A DNA stretch of 64,000 bases from Kutzneria chonburiensis (lineage in GTDB: Bacteria; Actinomycetota; Actinomycetes; Mycobacteriales; Pseudonocardiaceae): the NCBI RefSeq assembly GCF_028622115.1, contig NZ_CP097263.1, positions 7,564,001 through 7,628,000 of the forward strand, written 5' to 3'. Below, piece after piece: positions 8,680 through 16,244 of this stretch (its first letter is position 1; each line of letters starts with the position of its first letter). The notes beneath the pieces were generated by a model that had not been told where the DNA came from, ran no database searches, and saw only the letters and a program-made list of their open reading frames with translations. The translations under genes and the position numbers were made by a program.

Positions 8680-9655
8680 GCACGACCTTGCCGAACACGT
8701 CCGACGCCTCCAGCGCCCGGTGCGCCTCCGCCGCCTGGGCCATCGGCAGCGTGCGGCCGATGATCGGCTTGATTTTTCCCGCTTCCACCAGCGGCCACAG
8801 CCTGTCGCGGACGTCCTGCACGATGTCCGCCTTGCTGCCCTTGCCCGTCACCGGGCGGGCCCGCAGACCGGCCGAGTAGATGCCGCCCCGCTTGGCCATC
8901 AGCGCGCCGATGTTCAGCTCGCCCTTCACACCGCCCTGCATGCCGATGTTGACCACGCGGCCGTCCATCGCCAGCACGTCGATGTTGCGGGCCAGGTAGG
9001 AGGCGCCCATGTTGTCCAGGACCACGTCCGCGCCGTGGCCGTCGGTGGCCTTCTTGACCTCCTCGACGAAGTCCTGGGTCTTGTAGTTGATCGTGATGTC
9101 GGCGCCCAGCTCCCGGCAGGCGTTGAGGCGCTCGTCCGAGCCGGCCGTGACCGCCACGGTCACGTTCAGCGCCTTGCCGATCTGGATCGCGCACGTGCCG
9201 ATGCCGCCCGCGCCGCCGTGCACCAGCAGCACGTCGTGCTCGGTCAGGCCGGCCGCCTGCACCACCGTCGACCACACCGTGCACACCACTTCCGGCAGGC
9301 CCGCCGCGTCGATCAGGCTCACGTTCTTCGGGCGGGGCAGCAGTTGCACCGCCGGCACCGCCACCTTCTCCGCGTAGCCGCCGCCGGCCAGCAGCGCACA
9401 CACCTCGTCGCCAACCTGCCAGCCTTCGACGCCGTCGCCAAGGGCCGCGATCGTGCCCGAGCACTCCAGCCCCAGAATCTCCGACGCGCCCTTCGGCGGT
9501 GGGTAGAACCCTTGGCGCTGCAACAGATCCGCCCGGTTCACCGCCGTAGCCGCGACGTCGATGAGCACCTCGCCCGGCTTCGGCGTCGGATCCGGCGCCT
9601 GAGTCCATTCCAGCACTTCCGGCCCGCCCGGCTGCCCGATCGTGATCGCCTGCAT
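8669..9655 (-). CDS. NAD(P)H quinone oxidoreductase, PIG3/QOR family
   Basis: 328-residue zinc-free medium-chain dehydrogenase/reductase. It starts MQAITIGQPGGPEVL and has NRADLLQRQGFYPPP, LGLECSGTIAALG, and the nucleotide-binding VLLVHGGAGGIGTCAIQIGK (residues ~143-162), matching the p53-inducible PIG3-like quinone reductases of actinobacteria. Family members reduce quinones using NADPH. It has the length (about 325) and neighbourhood of mycobacterial Rv3777. The start is set at ATG 9655, where the conserved N-terminus begins and a TACGGT hexamer lies 7 bases upstream; the frame is open 17 codons further. Confidence 0.85.
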   Translation of the reverse strand: MQAITIGQPGGPEVLEWTQAPDPTPKPGEVLIDVAATAVNRADLLQRQGFYPPPKGASEILGLECSGTIAALGDGVEGWQVGDEVCALLAGGGYAEKVAVPAVQLLPRPKNVSLIDAAGLPEVVCTVWSTVVQAAGLTEHDVLLVHGGAGGIGTCAIQIGKALNVTVAVTAGSDERLNACRELGADITINYKTQDFVEEVKKATDGHGADVVLDNMGASYLARNIDVLAMDGRVVNIGMQGGVKGELNIGALMAKRGGIYSAGLRARPVTGKGSKADIVQDVRDRLWPLVEAGKIKPIIGRTLPMAQAAEAHRALEASDVFGKVVLTA

Positions 9656-9662
9656 GGCATTG

Positions 9663-9668
9663 ACCGTA
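9663..9668 (-). promoter_or_regulatory. -10 hexamer TACGGT, leaderless promoter
   Basis: On the minus strand TACGGT is followed by 7 bases and the ATG at 9655. Hexamer and spacing are the same as for the aminotransferase homologue at 6858. Confidence 0.5.
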
Positions 9669-9709
9669 ATCCGCTGGCCGGGTCGGTGCTTCGCGGGCAC
9701 CATCACGTC

Positions 9710-10348
9710 ATGGAGCCTTGGCCACTGCGGAACCTGGTGCTACGGACCCCTCGACTCGAACTCCGCCCCGACGACGACGCAGGCGTTTTCGAGCTCATCG
9801 AGGTCGCCCGCGGCGGCATCCACGATCCGTCGTTCATGCCTTTCGGCTATCCGTGGACCGATGTCCCCGACGCCGAGCTCGGCATCAACACCCTGCGCTT
9901 CTACTGGTCGCAGCGCGCCGGCTTCCGGCCAAGGGACTGGAACCTGAACTTCCTCATCCATCTCGACGGCCGCGTGATCGGCACCCAGTCCGTGCATGCC
10001 CGCGACTTCGCCGTCACCCGTGAGGTCGCCACCGGCTCTTGGCTCGGCCGTCGCTTCCAGGGCCACGGCTACGGCACCGAGATGCGCGCCGCTGTCCTGT
10101 CTTTCGCCTTCGACCACCTCGGCGCCATCCAGGCCCGCACTTCCGCTTACGCCGACAACGCCGCTTCCCTGCACGTCAGCCGCTCCCTCGGCTACGTCGA
10201 CGACGGCACCCTCCGCGACAGCCGCCGCGGCGAGCCCACCGTCCAGCTCCGCATGCTCCTCACCGCCGACCGCTTCGCGTCGTTCCGGCCGCACTGGAAG
10301 CTCGACGTCACCGGCCTCGAGGAGTGCCTACCCCTGCTGATCGCCTGA
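9710..10348 (+). CDS. GNAT family N-acetyltransferase
   Basis: 212-residue RimJ/RimL-like acetyltransferase. The N-terminal TPRLELRPDDDAGVFEL, central NFLIHLDGRVIGTQSVHARDF, acetyl-CoA pyrophosphate loop (GSWLGRRFQGHGYGTEMRAA, residues ~108-127) and the late ARTSAYADNAASLHVSRSLG segment are all present. Family enzymes acetylate protein N-termini or small amines; the substrate is unknown. The ATG at 9710 is chosen because the family begins with a short basic/hydrophobic leader before TPRLELRP. Divergently transcribed from the quinone oxidoreductase with only 54 bases between starts. Confidence 0.85.
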   Translation: MEPWPLRNLVLRTPRLELRPDDDAGVFELIEVARGGIHDPSFMPFGYPWTDVPDAELGINTLRFYWSQRAGFRPRDWNLNFLIHLDGRVIGTQSVHARDFAVTREVATGSWLGRRFQGHGYGTEMRAAVLSFAFDHLGAIQARTSAYADNAASLHVSRSLGYVDDGTLRDSRRGEPTVQLRMLLTADRFASFRPHWKLDVTGLEECLPLLIA

Positions 10349-10367
10349 CCCCGCGCACCCTCGATTC

Positions 10368-10420
10368 GCCACATGCGCTTCCCATGTGTCGTCAGATGCC
10401 ACATAGGAAGCGCATGTGGC
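10368..10420. terminator. Bidirectional terminator, 21-bp imperfect stem
   Basis: Arms 10368-10388 and 10400-10420 pair over 21 bp with one mismatch and an 11-base loop. It separates two convergent genes and should stop transcription from both sides. Each arm also holds its own CACAT/ATGTG palindrome. Confidence 0.8.
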
Positions 10421-10423
10421 AGT

Positions 10424-11335
10424 TCAGCCCAGGTTGTCGGTGTTGAAGGTGTCGCAGGAGGCCGGGTTGCCGCTCTGGTAGCCGGTCGTGAACCAGTGCT
10501 GCCGCTGCGCCGACGTGCCGTGGGTGAACGAGCCGGAGTTGACCTGCCCGTTGCCCAGGTTCTTCTGGATGAAGTCGTCGCCGATACGGGAGGCGGTGTC
10601 CAGCGCGTTGGTGATGTCCTGCTGCGACACGTTGCTGATCAGCGGCTTGCCGTTGGCGCCGGGCATGGTGGTGGCGTGGTTGGCCCACACGCCGGCGTAG
10701 CAGTCGGCCTGGAGCTCGAGCCGCACGGAGCCGGAGGTGGCGCCGCTGCCCTTGCCGATGTTCTTGGACGTGCCGAGCAGGTTCTGCACGTGGTGCCCGT
10801 ACTCGTGGGCCAGCACGTAGCCCTCGACGAACGGCCCGCCGGTGGCGCCGAACTTGGTCTGGAGCTCCTTGAAGAACGACAGGTCGATGTACACGTGCTG
10901 GTCGGCCGGGCAGTAGAACGGGCCCATGCCGGTGGTGCCGGTGCCGCAGCCGGTCTGCTGCCGGTTGCTGAAGAAGATCGTGGTGGCCTTGCGGTACGTC
11001 TTGCTCGACCGGGCGAACTGGTCCTGCCAGTAGGCCTGGATCGAGTTCACCAGGGCCACGTCCCGGCAGTCCTGGCTGGCGTTGGCCTGCGCGCCGGTCT
11101 TGCACTGGTTGATCGTGGAGTTGTTGGGCTGCCCGGACAGCTGGTTCGACCCGCCGCCGCCGGCGAAATGGCTGATGACCAGCCACAGCACCAGGCCGAC
11201 GATGCCCAGCCCGCCGCCGCCCAGCGCCAGGCCGCCGAGCGGGAAGCCGCCGAAACCGCCACCGCCGCCACCGCCCGAACCCCGGTAGTCCTCGACCTGC
11301 GAGGTGTCGAGCTCCGCGTCGTCGTTGAACTGCAC
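10424..11335 (-). CDS. Neutral zinc metallopeptidase (YpfJ family), membrane-anchored
   Basis: 303-residue putative zinc peptidase. A short acidic N-terminus is followed by a Gly-rich linker, one transmembrane helix at about residues 41-56 (GLGIVGLVLWLVISHF) and an extracytoplasmic domain carrying the zinc motif HEYGH at residues 177-181, with a downstream LELQADCYAG providing the probable third ligand. Cysteine pairs (QCKTG, DCRD, TGCGTG, YCP) suggest disulfides outside the cell. The start is GTG 11335 because GGGAGG lies 4 bases before it and the family begins M-x-F-x-DDAELD; the frame is open 17 codons further. Substrate unknown. Confidence 0.87.
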   Translation of the reverse strand: MQFNDDAELDTSQVEDYRGSGGGGGGGFGGFPLGGLALGGGGLGIVGLVLWLVISHFAGGGGSNQLSGQPNNSTINQCKTGAQANASQDCRDVALVNSIQAYWQDQFARSSKTYRKATTIFFSNRQQTGCGTGTTGMGPFYCPADQHVYIDLSFFKELQTKFGATGGPFVEGYVLAHEYGHHVQNLLGTSKNIGKGSGATSGSVRLELQADCYAGVWANHATTMPGANGKPLISNVSQQDITNALDTASRIGDDFIQKNLGNGQVNSGSFTHGTSAQRQHWFTTGYQSGNPASCDTFNTDNLG

Positions 11336-11387
11336 GGTTCCTCCCGTTCCGATCGACGACGTCCACGATAGGCGGACCCCGGACATG

Positions 11388-11424
11388 CCTGGGTGCGGTG
11401 CCCCCGAAGGTCACCGCACCCAGG
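11388..11424. terminator. 13-bp perfect hairpin upstream of the zinc peptidase gene
   Basis: CCTGGGTGCGGTG and its complement around an 11-base loop, 53 bases before the peptidase start. On the minus strand it would end any transcript covering the mini-ORF at 11574-11675; it could also be a leader structure of the peptidase mRNA. Confidence 0.5.
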
Positions 11425-11573
11425 CCCTACCGGAAAACGTGACGGTCGCGGTCGTCGCGAGGTTGGCGTGGAACCTCACCAGGTGCGCCCTGAAACGCAT
11501 CCGATGTGGGGTTCAACATCGTCGACGTGCGCGAATGAAGGACCAACGCCCTCGGCGTCTGCGCACCCGAGAC

Positions 11574-11675
11574 CTAGCTGGTGCTGCTCACAGTCGCGAC
11601 CGGACAGGCACCGACCAACCCGGCCGCGGGGGTGCAGCCAACACACCGACCGTCACAGCGAAGCTCTTCCGCCAT
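11574..11675 (-). CDS. Possible 33-residue cysteine-rich peptide
   Basis: Small open frame starting ATG at 11675 with AGGTGG 4 bases upstream and a stop at 11574. The peptide has an acidic start (MAEELRCDGRC), four cysteines at residues 7, 11, 14 and 24, and a Ser/Thr-rich end (VATVSSTS). A hairpin lies 150 bases downstream and a CRP-like palindrome 77 bases upstream. This is the only gene-like content in the 478-base gap between the zinc peptidase and the nucleotidase. No family recognised; it may be chance. Confidence 0.3.
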   Translation of the reverse strand: MAEELRCDGRCVGCTPAAGLVGACPVATVSSTS

Positions 11676-11751
11676 GCAACCACCTGGTCCCTTCCCGGTG
11701 CTCCGCGAAACCCGTTTCCGCTGGGCCGTCCGTGTTCCGAGCTTGCTCCGA

Positions 11752-11767
11752 CGTGACCTTGATCACA
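11752..11767. promoter_or_regulatory. CRP/GlxR-like binding site
   Basis: CGTGACCTTGATCACA matches the CRP-family consensus TGTGA-N6-TCACA at nine of ten informative positions. It lies in the gap upstream of the mini-ORF and the zinc peptidase gene on the minus strand. Confidence 0.4.
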
Positions 11768-11813
11768 ACCCCCTCGGGTACCTGAATCGGTTGATTGTGC
11801 TGGTCACACAGGG

Positions 11814-13508
11814 TCAGGGCGTCCGAGTGATGCGGTCGGCAGCAGGCGGAGCCAGGTTCGGGTGCGCCGTCAGGTACGCCGTGAACGCGTCCAGGTCGAT
11901 CGCGCCGCCGACCAGGCCGGTGCCCTGCGTCAACACCGTGAAGCCGTCACCGCCGCCGATGAGGAAGTTGTTCGCGGTCACCTTGTAGCTGCCGTCCGGG
12001 GTCACCGGCTGGCCGGCCACGGTGATCGACGTGATCCGCGAACCCACGGGGGCCGACGCCGACCACGTGTAGTGCAGGCTCGACGAGATCTGCAGCATCT
12101 TCGTCGCCACCGTGCCGTTCGGCTGCGGCTGCCACTGCTGCTCCAGCACGGCCTTGAGCTGCGCGCCGGTGAACGTCACCGTCTGCAGGATGTTCGAGAA
12201 CGGCTGGATGGTGAACGCGTTGGCATACGTCACGGTCCCGTCCGGCACGCCCGCGGTCGACGACTTGAAGTTCAGGTCGGCCCGGATACCGCCCGGGTTC
12301 ATCAGCGCCACCTGCGCGCCGGCCGACTGCGTCGACGCCAGCTGGGCGTCACCGATCACGTCGCCCAACGCCGACTCGCCCGAAGGCTGTTGTGCCGCAA
12401 CGATGTCCGAGGTGATCGTGCCGACAGCCTTGTTGGCGATCGGCGCCGCCTGCGTCACGGCCCTGGACACCAGCGCCTGCACGGTCGGATCCGGCGTCAC
12501 GTCCCGCGTGACAATCTCGTTGTGCGCCACCGTCTTCGAGCGGATCGCGTCCTTGGTGCGCGGGTCGATCTTCAGGTCCACGACCGAAAGCAGCCGGCCG
12601 AACGAGGCGCCCTGGATCAGCGGCCGCGGGTTGCCGGCCGGGTCCGGCACCGAGCAGTTGTACTGCTGGTGGCTGTGGCCGGAGAAGATCACGTCCACCT
12701 TCGGCGACGCCGCCTTCGCGATCGCCAGCGCCGGTCCGGGCGAGGTCCGGCAGTCGTCCGGGCCGCCACCCTCGGTGTTGTCACCCTGGTGCAGCAGCAC
12801 GGCAATCGTCTTCACACCCAGCCGGTCGAGCAGGTCGGCCGACCGGTTGATCGCCTGCACCTCGTCGCCGAACTTCAGGCCCTTGATCGCGTCCGCCGAC
12901 GTGACACTGGGCAGATCCTTCAGCGGCACGCCGATCACGCCGACCGGCACCCCGCCGCTGAAGTCCACAGTGAACGGCAACGCCGCCGGCAGGCCGTTGT
13001 CGAACGTCATGTTCGCGGCCAGGTAAGGGAACTTCGCGCCCTTGAACGGCTGGTCGAACTGGCAGCCGGTGTCCTTGGCGCAACCGCCGAACTGCTTGCG
13101 CAGCAGCTCCTGGTAGCCCTTGTCCAGCTCGTGGTTGCCGATCGCCGACGCGTTCACGCCGATGTCGTTCATGAAGTCGATCGTCGGCTCGTCGTGGAAC
13201 AGCGCCGAGGCGAGCGGGGAGGCCCCGACATTGTCGCCGGCCGAGAACACCAGGGTGTTCTTCGTCCGCAGCTGCTGCACGTGCGTCGCCATGTACGCCG
13301 CGCCGCCCGCCATGACGGTCGTGCCGTCCGACAGCGTCACCCGGCCGGCCGAGCCGGCCGGCGGCTCCAGATTGCCGTGGAAGTCGTTGAACGCGATCAG
13401 GCGCAGGTCGATCGGGGCCTGCGTCGCCTGCGCCGGGACACCGGTCAGCGTCAGCGCCGCCGCGGCGGTGACCGCCAGTGCGCCGAGCCGTCTAGCCAAG
13501 ACGATCAT
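11814..13508 (-). CDS. Secreted 5'-nucleotidase / 2',3'-cyclic phosphodiesterase family
   Basis: 564-residue secreted two-domain enzyme. A signal peptide (MIVLARRLGALAVTAAAALTL..., cleavage near PAQA) is followed by the calcineurin-like metallophosphatase domain with LIAFNDFHGNLEPP, SAGDNVGAS, IGNHELD and IFSGHSHQQYN as metal-site motifs. From about residue 340 comes the substrate-specificity domain (MNPGGIRADL, FTIQPFSN, FLIGGGDGF). Family members release phosphate from extracellular nucleotides. The ATG at 13508 is preceded by GGAAGGAT and starts the signal peptide; an in-frame upstream start at 13583 would spoil it. No sortase motif or C-terminal anchor is seen, so it is probably released. 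Confidence 0.9.
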   Translation of the reverse strand: MIVLARRLGALAVTAAAALTLTGVPAQATQAPIDLRLIAFNDFHGNLEPPAGSAGRVTLSDGTTVMAGGAAYMATHVQQLRTKNTLVFSAGDNVGASPLASALFHDEPTIDFMNDIGVNASAIGNHELDKGYQELLRKQFGGCAKDTGCQFDQPFKGAKFPYLAANMTFDNGLPAALPFTVDFSGGVPVGVIGVPLKDLPSVTSADAIKGLKFGDEVQAINRSADLLDRLGVKTIAVLLHQGDNTEGGGPDDCRTSPGPALAIAKAASPKVDVIFSGHSHQQYNCSVPDPAGNPRPLIQGASFGRLLSVVDLKIDPRTKDAIRSKTVAHNEIVTRDVTPDPTVQALVSRAVTQAAPIANKAVGTITSDIVAAQQPSGESALGDVIGDAQLASTQSAGAQVALMNPGGIRADLNFKSSTAGVPDGTVTYANAFTIQPFSNILQTVTFTGAQLKAVLEQQWQPQPNGTVATKMLQISSSLHYTWSASAPVGSRITSITVAGQPVTPDGSYKVTANNFLIGGGDGFTVLTQGTGLVGGAIDLDAFTAYLTAHPNLAPPAADRITRTP

Positions 13509-13617
13509 GTAGATCCTTCCGGATTGCGCCCGACTCCCCGTTCGGGCGTTCGGCGCAGGAGTGTGCCCCGAGACCCGCGACAACGCCAGGGTCGGCGACT
13601 GAACGGCACGTGACGGT

Positions 13618-13623
13618 TAGCCT
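13618..13623 (+). promoter_or_regulatory. -10 hexamer TAGCCT, leaderless promoter
   Basis: TAGCCT is followed by 6 bases and the GTG start at 13630. Confidence 0.45.
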
Positions 13624-13629
13624 TGACAG

Positions 13630-14097
13630 GTGAGCGAACCCCGATGGCTCGACGCCGGCGAGATGGCCGCCTGGCGGGCCTACCGCGTCGCCAGCATCCT
13701 GCTGGAAGGCCAGCTCCACCGTGAGCTGGTGGACGCCCACGACATCACCCTCGCCGACTACGAAGTCCTCGTCCGCCTCGCCGAACGCCCCGAGCAGCGG
13801 ATGCGGATGAGCGTGCTCGCCGGCGAAGTCGCCTCCTCCAAGAGCCGCGTCTCCCACCAGATCGCCCGCATGGAACGCGCCGGCCTCGTCGAACGCGACA
13901 ACTGCACCGACGACGGCCGCGGCGTCTACGCCGTGCTCACCGAAGCCGGCATGGCCAAACTCCGCGAAGCCGCCCCCACCCACGTCGACGGCGTCCGCCG
14001 GCACATGATCGACCTCACCACCGACGCCCAGCAGGCCACCATCGCCAAGGTCTTCGACCGCGTCGGCGCCATGCTGGCCGAGACGCCGGAAGACTGA
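13630..14097 (+). CDS. MarR family transcriptional regulator
   Basis: 155-residue winged-helix regulator. A first dimerisation helix (AAWRAYRVASILLEGQLHREL) is followed by ITLADYEVLVRLAE, the recognition helix LAGEVASSKSRVSHQIARME, and the wing VERDNCTDDGRGVYAVLTEAG. These proteins usually repress neighbouring stress or efflux genes until a phenolic ligand binds. It is divergent from the nucleotidase gene (122 bases apart) and followed 21 bases later by tRNA-Ser, so no obvious target operon is adjacent. GTG 13630 fits the leaderless spacing. Confidence 0.85.
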   Translation: MSEPRWLDAGEMAAWRAYRVASILLEGQLHRELVDAHDITLADYEVLVRLAERPEQRMRMSVLAGEVASSKSRVSHQIARMERAGLVERDNCTDDGRGVYAVLTEAGMAKLREAAPTHVDGVRRHMIDLTTDAQQATIAKVFDRVGAMLAETPED

Positions 14098-14118
14098 CCG
14101 GCTACCCTGACACCCCAG

Positions 14119-14203
14119 GGAAGCGTGGCAGAGCGGCCGAATGCATCCGCCTTGAAAGCGGAAGACGGGCAACCGTCCGGGGGTTCAAATCCCTCCGCTT
14201 CCG
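14119..14203 (+). tRNA. tRNA-Ser (anticodon UGA)
   Basis: 85 nt with acceptor stem GGAAGCG/CGCTTCC and discriminator G. The anticodon loop 14151-14157 is CTTGAAA, with TGA at 14153-14155; a long variable arm and the T-loop GTTCAAATC are present. CCA is not encoded. An island-like region begins directly after it. Confidence 0.96.
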
Positions 14204-14246
14204 CTCAGGGGTGGTGTGCTCGGTGCCTTCGGCACCTTCGCCTTCC

Positions 14247-14330
14247 GCTCCAGGTGTTTTGTGGGGCTCTCGCCCCACACCCCAAGCCAAGGGGCTTCGC
14301 CCCTGGACCCCTTCGGGCTCGGCTTCGCCG
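14247..14330 (+). repeat. Hairpin-rich dispersed repeat, copy 1
   Basis: About 84 bases containing GTGGGGC-TCTC-GCCCCAC, an AGGGGC-TTC-GCCCCT stem and a CCC-TTCG-GGG stem. It is nearly identical to copies at 15403-15488 and 24381-24458 and in the same orientation. A GGTGCC-TTC-GGCACC hairpin at 14222-14236 precedes it. It starts 43 bases after the tRNA. Confidence 0.85.
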
Positions 14331-14334
14331 CTCT

Positions 14335-14594
14335 TGCGGGGCTTCCGACGGTGGACGGGGATGCCCGCGCGTTCACGCAGTTCGCCCAGGCGCGCGTCGT
14401 CCGATGCTCGGCGCCATTCCTCCCAGCCGTCGACGCTGGTGTTGGTCAAGGTGCGGCACGCACCTGGGTTTGTCCGACTCCTGGTCGGCGTCCAGCCCAA
14501 GGACTCGGCGCAGGACTGAGTCGACGGTGTCGACCAGCGGTACTGCCTGACGTTGGATCGCCTCGAAGACCTCGTCCGGTCGAAGCTCCGCAAG
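14335..14594 (-). pseudogene. Decayed small gene, two frames
   Basis: On the minus strand one frame (14594 to about 14473) encodes DEVFEAIQRQAVPLVDTVDS followed by VLRRVLGLD, an acidic helical start like those of small actinobacterial DNA-binding/regulatory proteins. Another frame (about 14445 to 14335) encodes GWEEWRRASDDARLGELRER. Both look protein-like but are in different frames, and the first has a TGA directly before it and no start codon. Read as a frameshifted remnant; low certainty. Confidence 0.3.
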
Positions 14595-14637
14595 TCACCC
14601 GTCGGGCGAGTCTTCGGCAGATTATTAGAAGCTTTGT

Positions 14638-14643
14638 TAAACT
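14638..14643 (+). promoter_or_regulatory. -10 hexamer TAAACT, leaderless vapBC promoter
   Basis: TAAACT lies 6 bases before the ATG at 14650, in an AT-rich patch (14620-14643) unusual for this window that includes the HindIII palindrome AAGCTT. Autoregulation by the antitoxin is expected here. Confidence 0.5.
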
Positions 14644-14649
14644 GGCCCC

Positions 14650-14928
14650 ATGGCGGATGAGCAGATCCCTGGTGAAGGCGCTACGACCGTCGTCTCGGTG
14701 TCGATGCACAGCGGCACGATCGGTGCCGTCCGTGGTCGTGTCGGTCCTCGCGGTGTCTCCGCCTACATCGAGGCGGCAGTTCAACGGCAGATCGAACGTG
14801 ACAACCTCGACGAGCTCATAGCGGCCGCTGAGGCAGAGCATGGGCCGGTCACTGCGGAGGAAATCGAAGCCAAGCGTCAGCAGCTCGCGCAGCTGCGCGA
14901 CGAACACCGTGGTGCTGGTGCCGCATGA
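14650..14928 (+). CDS. VapB-like antitoxin (ribbon-helix-helix type)
   Basis: 92-residue antitoxin partner of the adjacent PIN toxin. The first half (TTVVSVSMHSGTIGAVRGRV, then GPRGVSAYIEAAVQRQIERD) fits a ribbon-helix-helix DNA-binding module. The acidic/helical second half (AAAEAEHGPVTAEEIEAKRQ) would wrap the toxin. Its stop overlaps the toxin start as ATGA (14925-14928), giving coupled translation. The pair lies between two direct copies of the hairpin repeat. Confidence 0.78.
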   Translation: MADEQIPGEGATTVVSVSMHSGTIGAVRGRVGPRGVSAYIEAAVQRQIERDNLDELIAAAEAEHGPVTAEEIEAKRQQLAQLRDEHRGAGAA

Positions 14929-15311
14929 CCCTTGTGTTGGACAGCGAGGGACTTGCCAAGGCGGTGCTTCGCGACCGTGAACTGACAGCCTGGCTGGCCG
15001 CAGCGCGTGCTGCGGACGAACGGGTGATCACCAGCGCCGCGACCCTGGTTGAAGTCATCCACCCTCGGATCAACCGAGCCTCGTTTGACTGGGTGATCTC
15101 CCGCCTGTCCGTTGAGCCGGTCACAGCCGACGTGGCCAGGCAGGCGGGTGCTCTCCTGGAGCGCGTTGGCCGCCACGGCCACAAGTACGCCATTGACGCA
15201 ATGCTGGCGGCCACGGCACTTGCCGCTCATGGCCCGACAACCGTCCTCACCTCCGACCCTGAGGACATCGCGATGCTTTGCGGTCACCTGGTGACGGTTG
15301 TAAAAGTGTGA
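14925..15311 (+). CDS. vapC: VapC-like PIN-domain ribonuclease toxin
   Basis: 128-residue PIN domain nuclease. The four acidic residues of the active site are D6 (LVLDSEGLAKAV), E43 (TLVEVIHPR), D91 (KYAIDAMLAATAL) and D111 (LTSDPED). VapC toxins cleave tRNA or rRNA when freed from the VapB antitoxin; which RNA is cut here is unknown. Overlaps the antitoxin gene by 4 bases. The next repeat copy begins 91 bases after the stop. Confidence 0.87.
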   Translation: MTLVLDSEGLAKAVLRDRELTAWLAAARAADERVITSAATLVEVIHPRINRASFDWVISRLSVEPVTADVARQAGALLERVGRHGHKYAIDAMLAATALAAHGPTTVLTSDPEDIAMLCGHLVTVVKV

Positions 15312-15402
15312 GGGTGCCTCGCAGGGCGGCGGTGCATCGCGGCACGCGAACGCGATCGAGTCCAGTGCACACGCTTCGGCGGCTGCGCCGCTTCGCCCTG
15401 GC

Positions 15403-15488
15403 GCTCCAGGTGTTTTGTGGGGCTCTCGCCCCACACCCCAAGCCAAGGGGGCTTCGCCCCTGGACCCCCTTCGGGCTCGGCTTCGCCG
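15403..15488 (+). repeat. Hairpin-rich dispersed repeat, copy 2
   Basis: About 86 bases almost identical to 14247-14330 and in the same orientation. Just before it, GGCGGCTGCGCCGC gives an additional hairpin, in the position of the GGTGCC hairpin of copy 1. With copy 1 it brackets the vapBC genes. Confidence 0.85.
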
Positions 15489-15548
15489 TCGCCCCCGGGT
15501 GCGTGGGTCCGGTATGTGGGTTTGTTTGCATTCTGGTAGGGGATTGGT

Positions 15549-16214
15549 GTGGATTCGTTGGGGGCATTGCGGGCTGAGTGTGGGGCGTTGGTTCGGGTGT
15601 TGAGGGGCCTTGAATCTAGCGCGTTTGTGGTGCCGACCAATTGTCCGCCATGGGATCTGGGGGAGTTGGTGGTGCATATGGCGGACAGTGTTTCTTTGCG
15701 ACGGAAGCTTTCTGATGGTGATGGTCGGTTGTTCAGTGCTGCCGATTACTATCGGCGGCCGGAGCGGGGTAGTGAAGAATATCGGCGGAAGAATGTCGAG
15801 AAGACTCAGCGGTTGGCGGGGAGTGTGCCGGCTGGGGTGACGGCGGTTGAGTGGTTTGAGCGGGTTGCGGGGGAGACGTTGGCCGTGCTTGAGGGGGATG
15901 ATCTGGGGCGAGTGGTGGAGGTGCCTGGGTTCGGTGTGATGCGGTTGGGGGATTGGGTGGCTACGAGGGTGGTTGCGGTGGCGGCCCACGGATTGGACGT
16001 GGCGATTTCGTTGGGCAGGGAAGGGTGGACTACGGAGGAAGCATTGAGGGTTGTTCGGCCGGTGTTTGTGGATTTGTTTGAGGGAGAGCCGGCGGTGGAG
16101 TTGGGATGGGATGATGTGGCGTTTTTGGCGGTGGCTACTGGCCGGCGGTTGTTGACGGACAGGGAGCGGGAGGTTCTCGGGGAGCGGGCGGGACGGTTTC
16201 CGTTGTTGTCGTAA
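15549..16214 (+). CDS. Maleylpyruvate isomerase / mycothiol-dependent DinB-like protein
   Basis: 221-residue protein of the TIGR03083-type family (four-helix DinB-like metal-binding domain). The helix LGELVVHMADSVSL and the later VVAVAAHGLDVAISLG carry the histidines expected for the metal site; family enzymes use mycothiol as cofactor. GTG 15549 follows TAGGGGA. Codon use differs sharply from its surroundings: many TTG, GTT and GGT codons and a G-rich coding strand, suggesting more recent arrival. Substrate unknown. Confidence 0.72.
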   Translation: MDSLGALRAECGALVRVLRGLESSAFVVPTNCPPWDLGELVVHMADSVSLRRKLSDGDGRLFSAADYYRRPERGSEEYRRKNVEKTQRLAGSVPAGVTAVEWFERVAGETLAVLEGDDLGRVVEVPGFGVMRLGDWVATRVVAVAAHGLDVAISLGREGWTTEEALRVVRPVFVDLFEGEPAVELGWDDVAFLAVATGRRLLTDREREVLGERAGRFPLLS

Positions 16215-16244
16215 ATGGGTGGCGGGGCTGTTTAGGGTGGGCGG

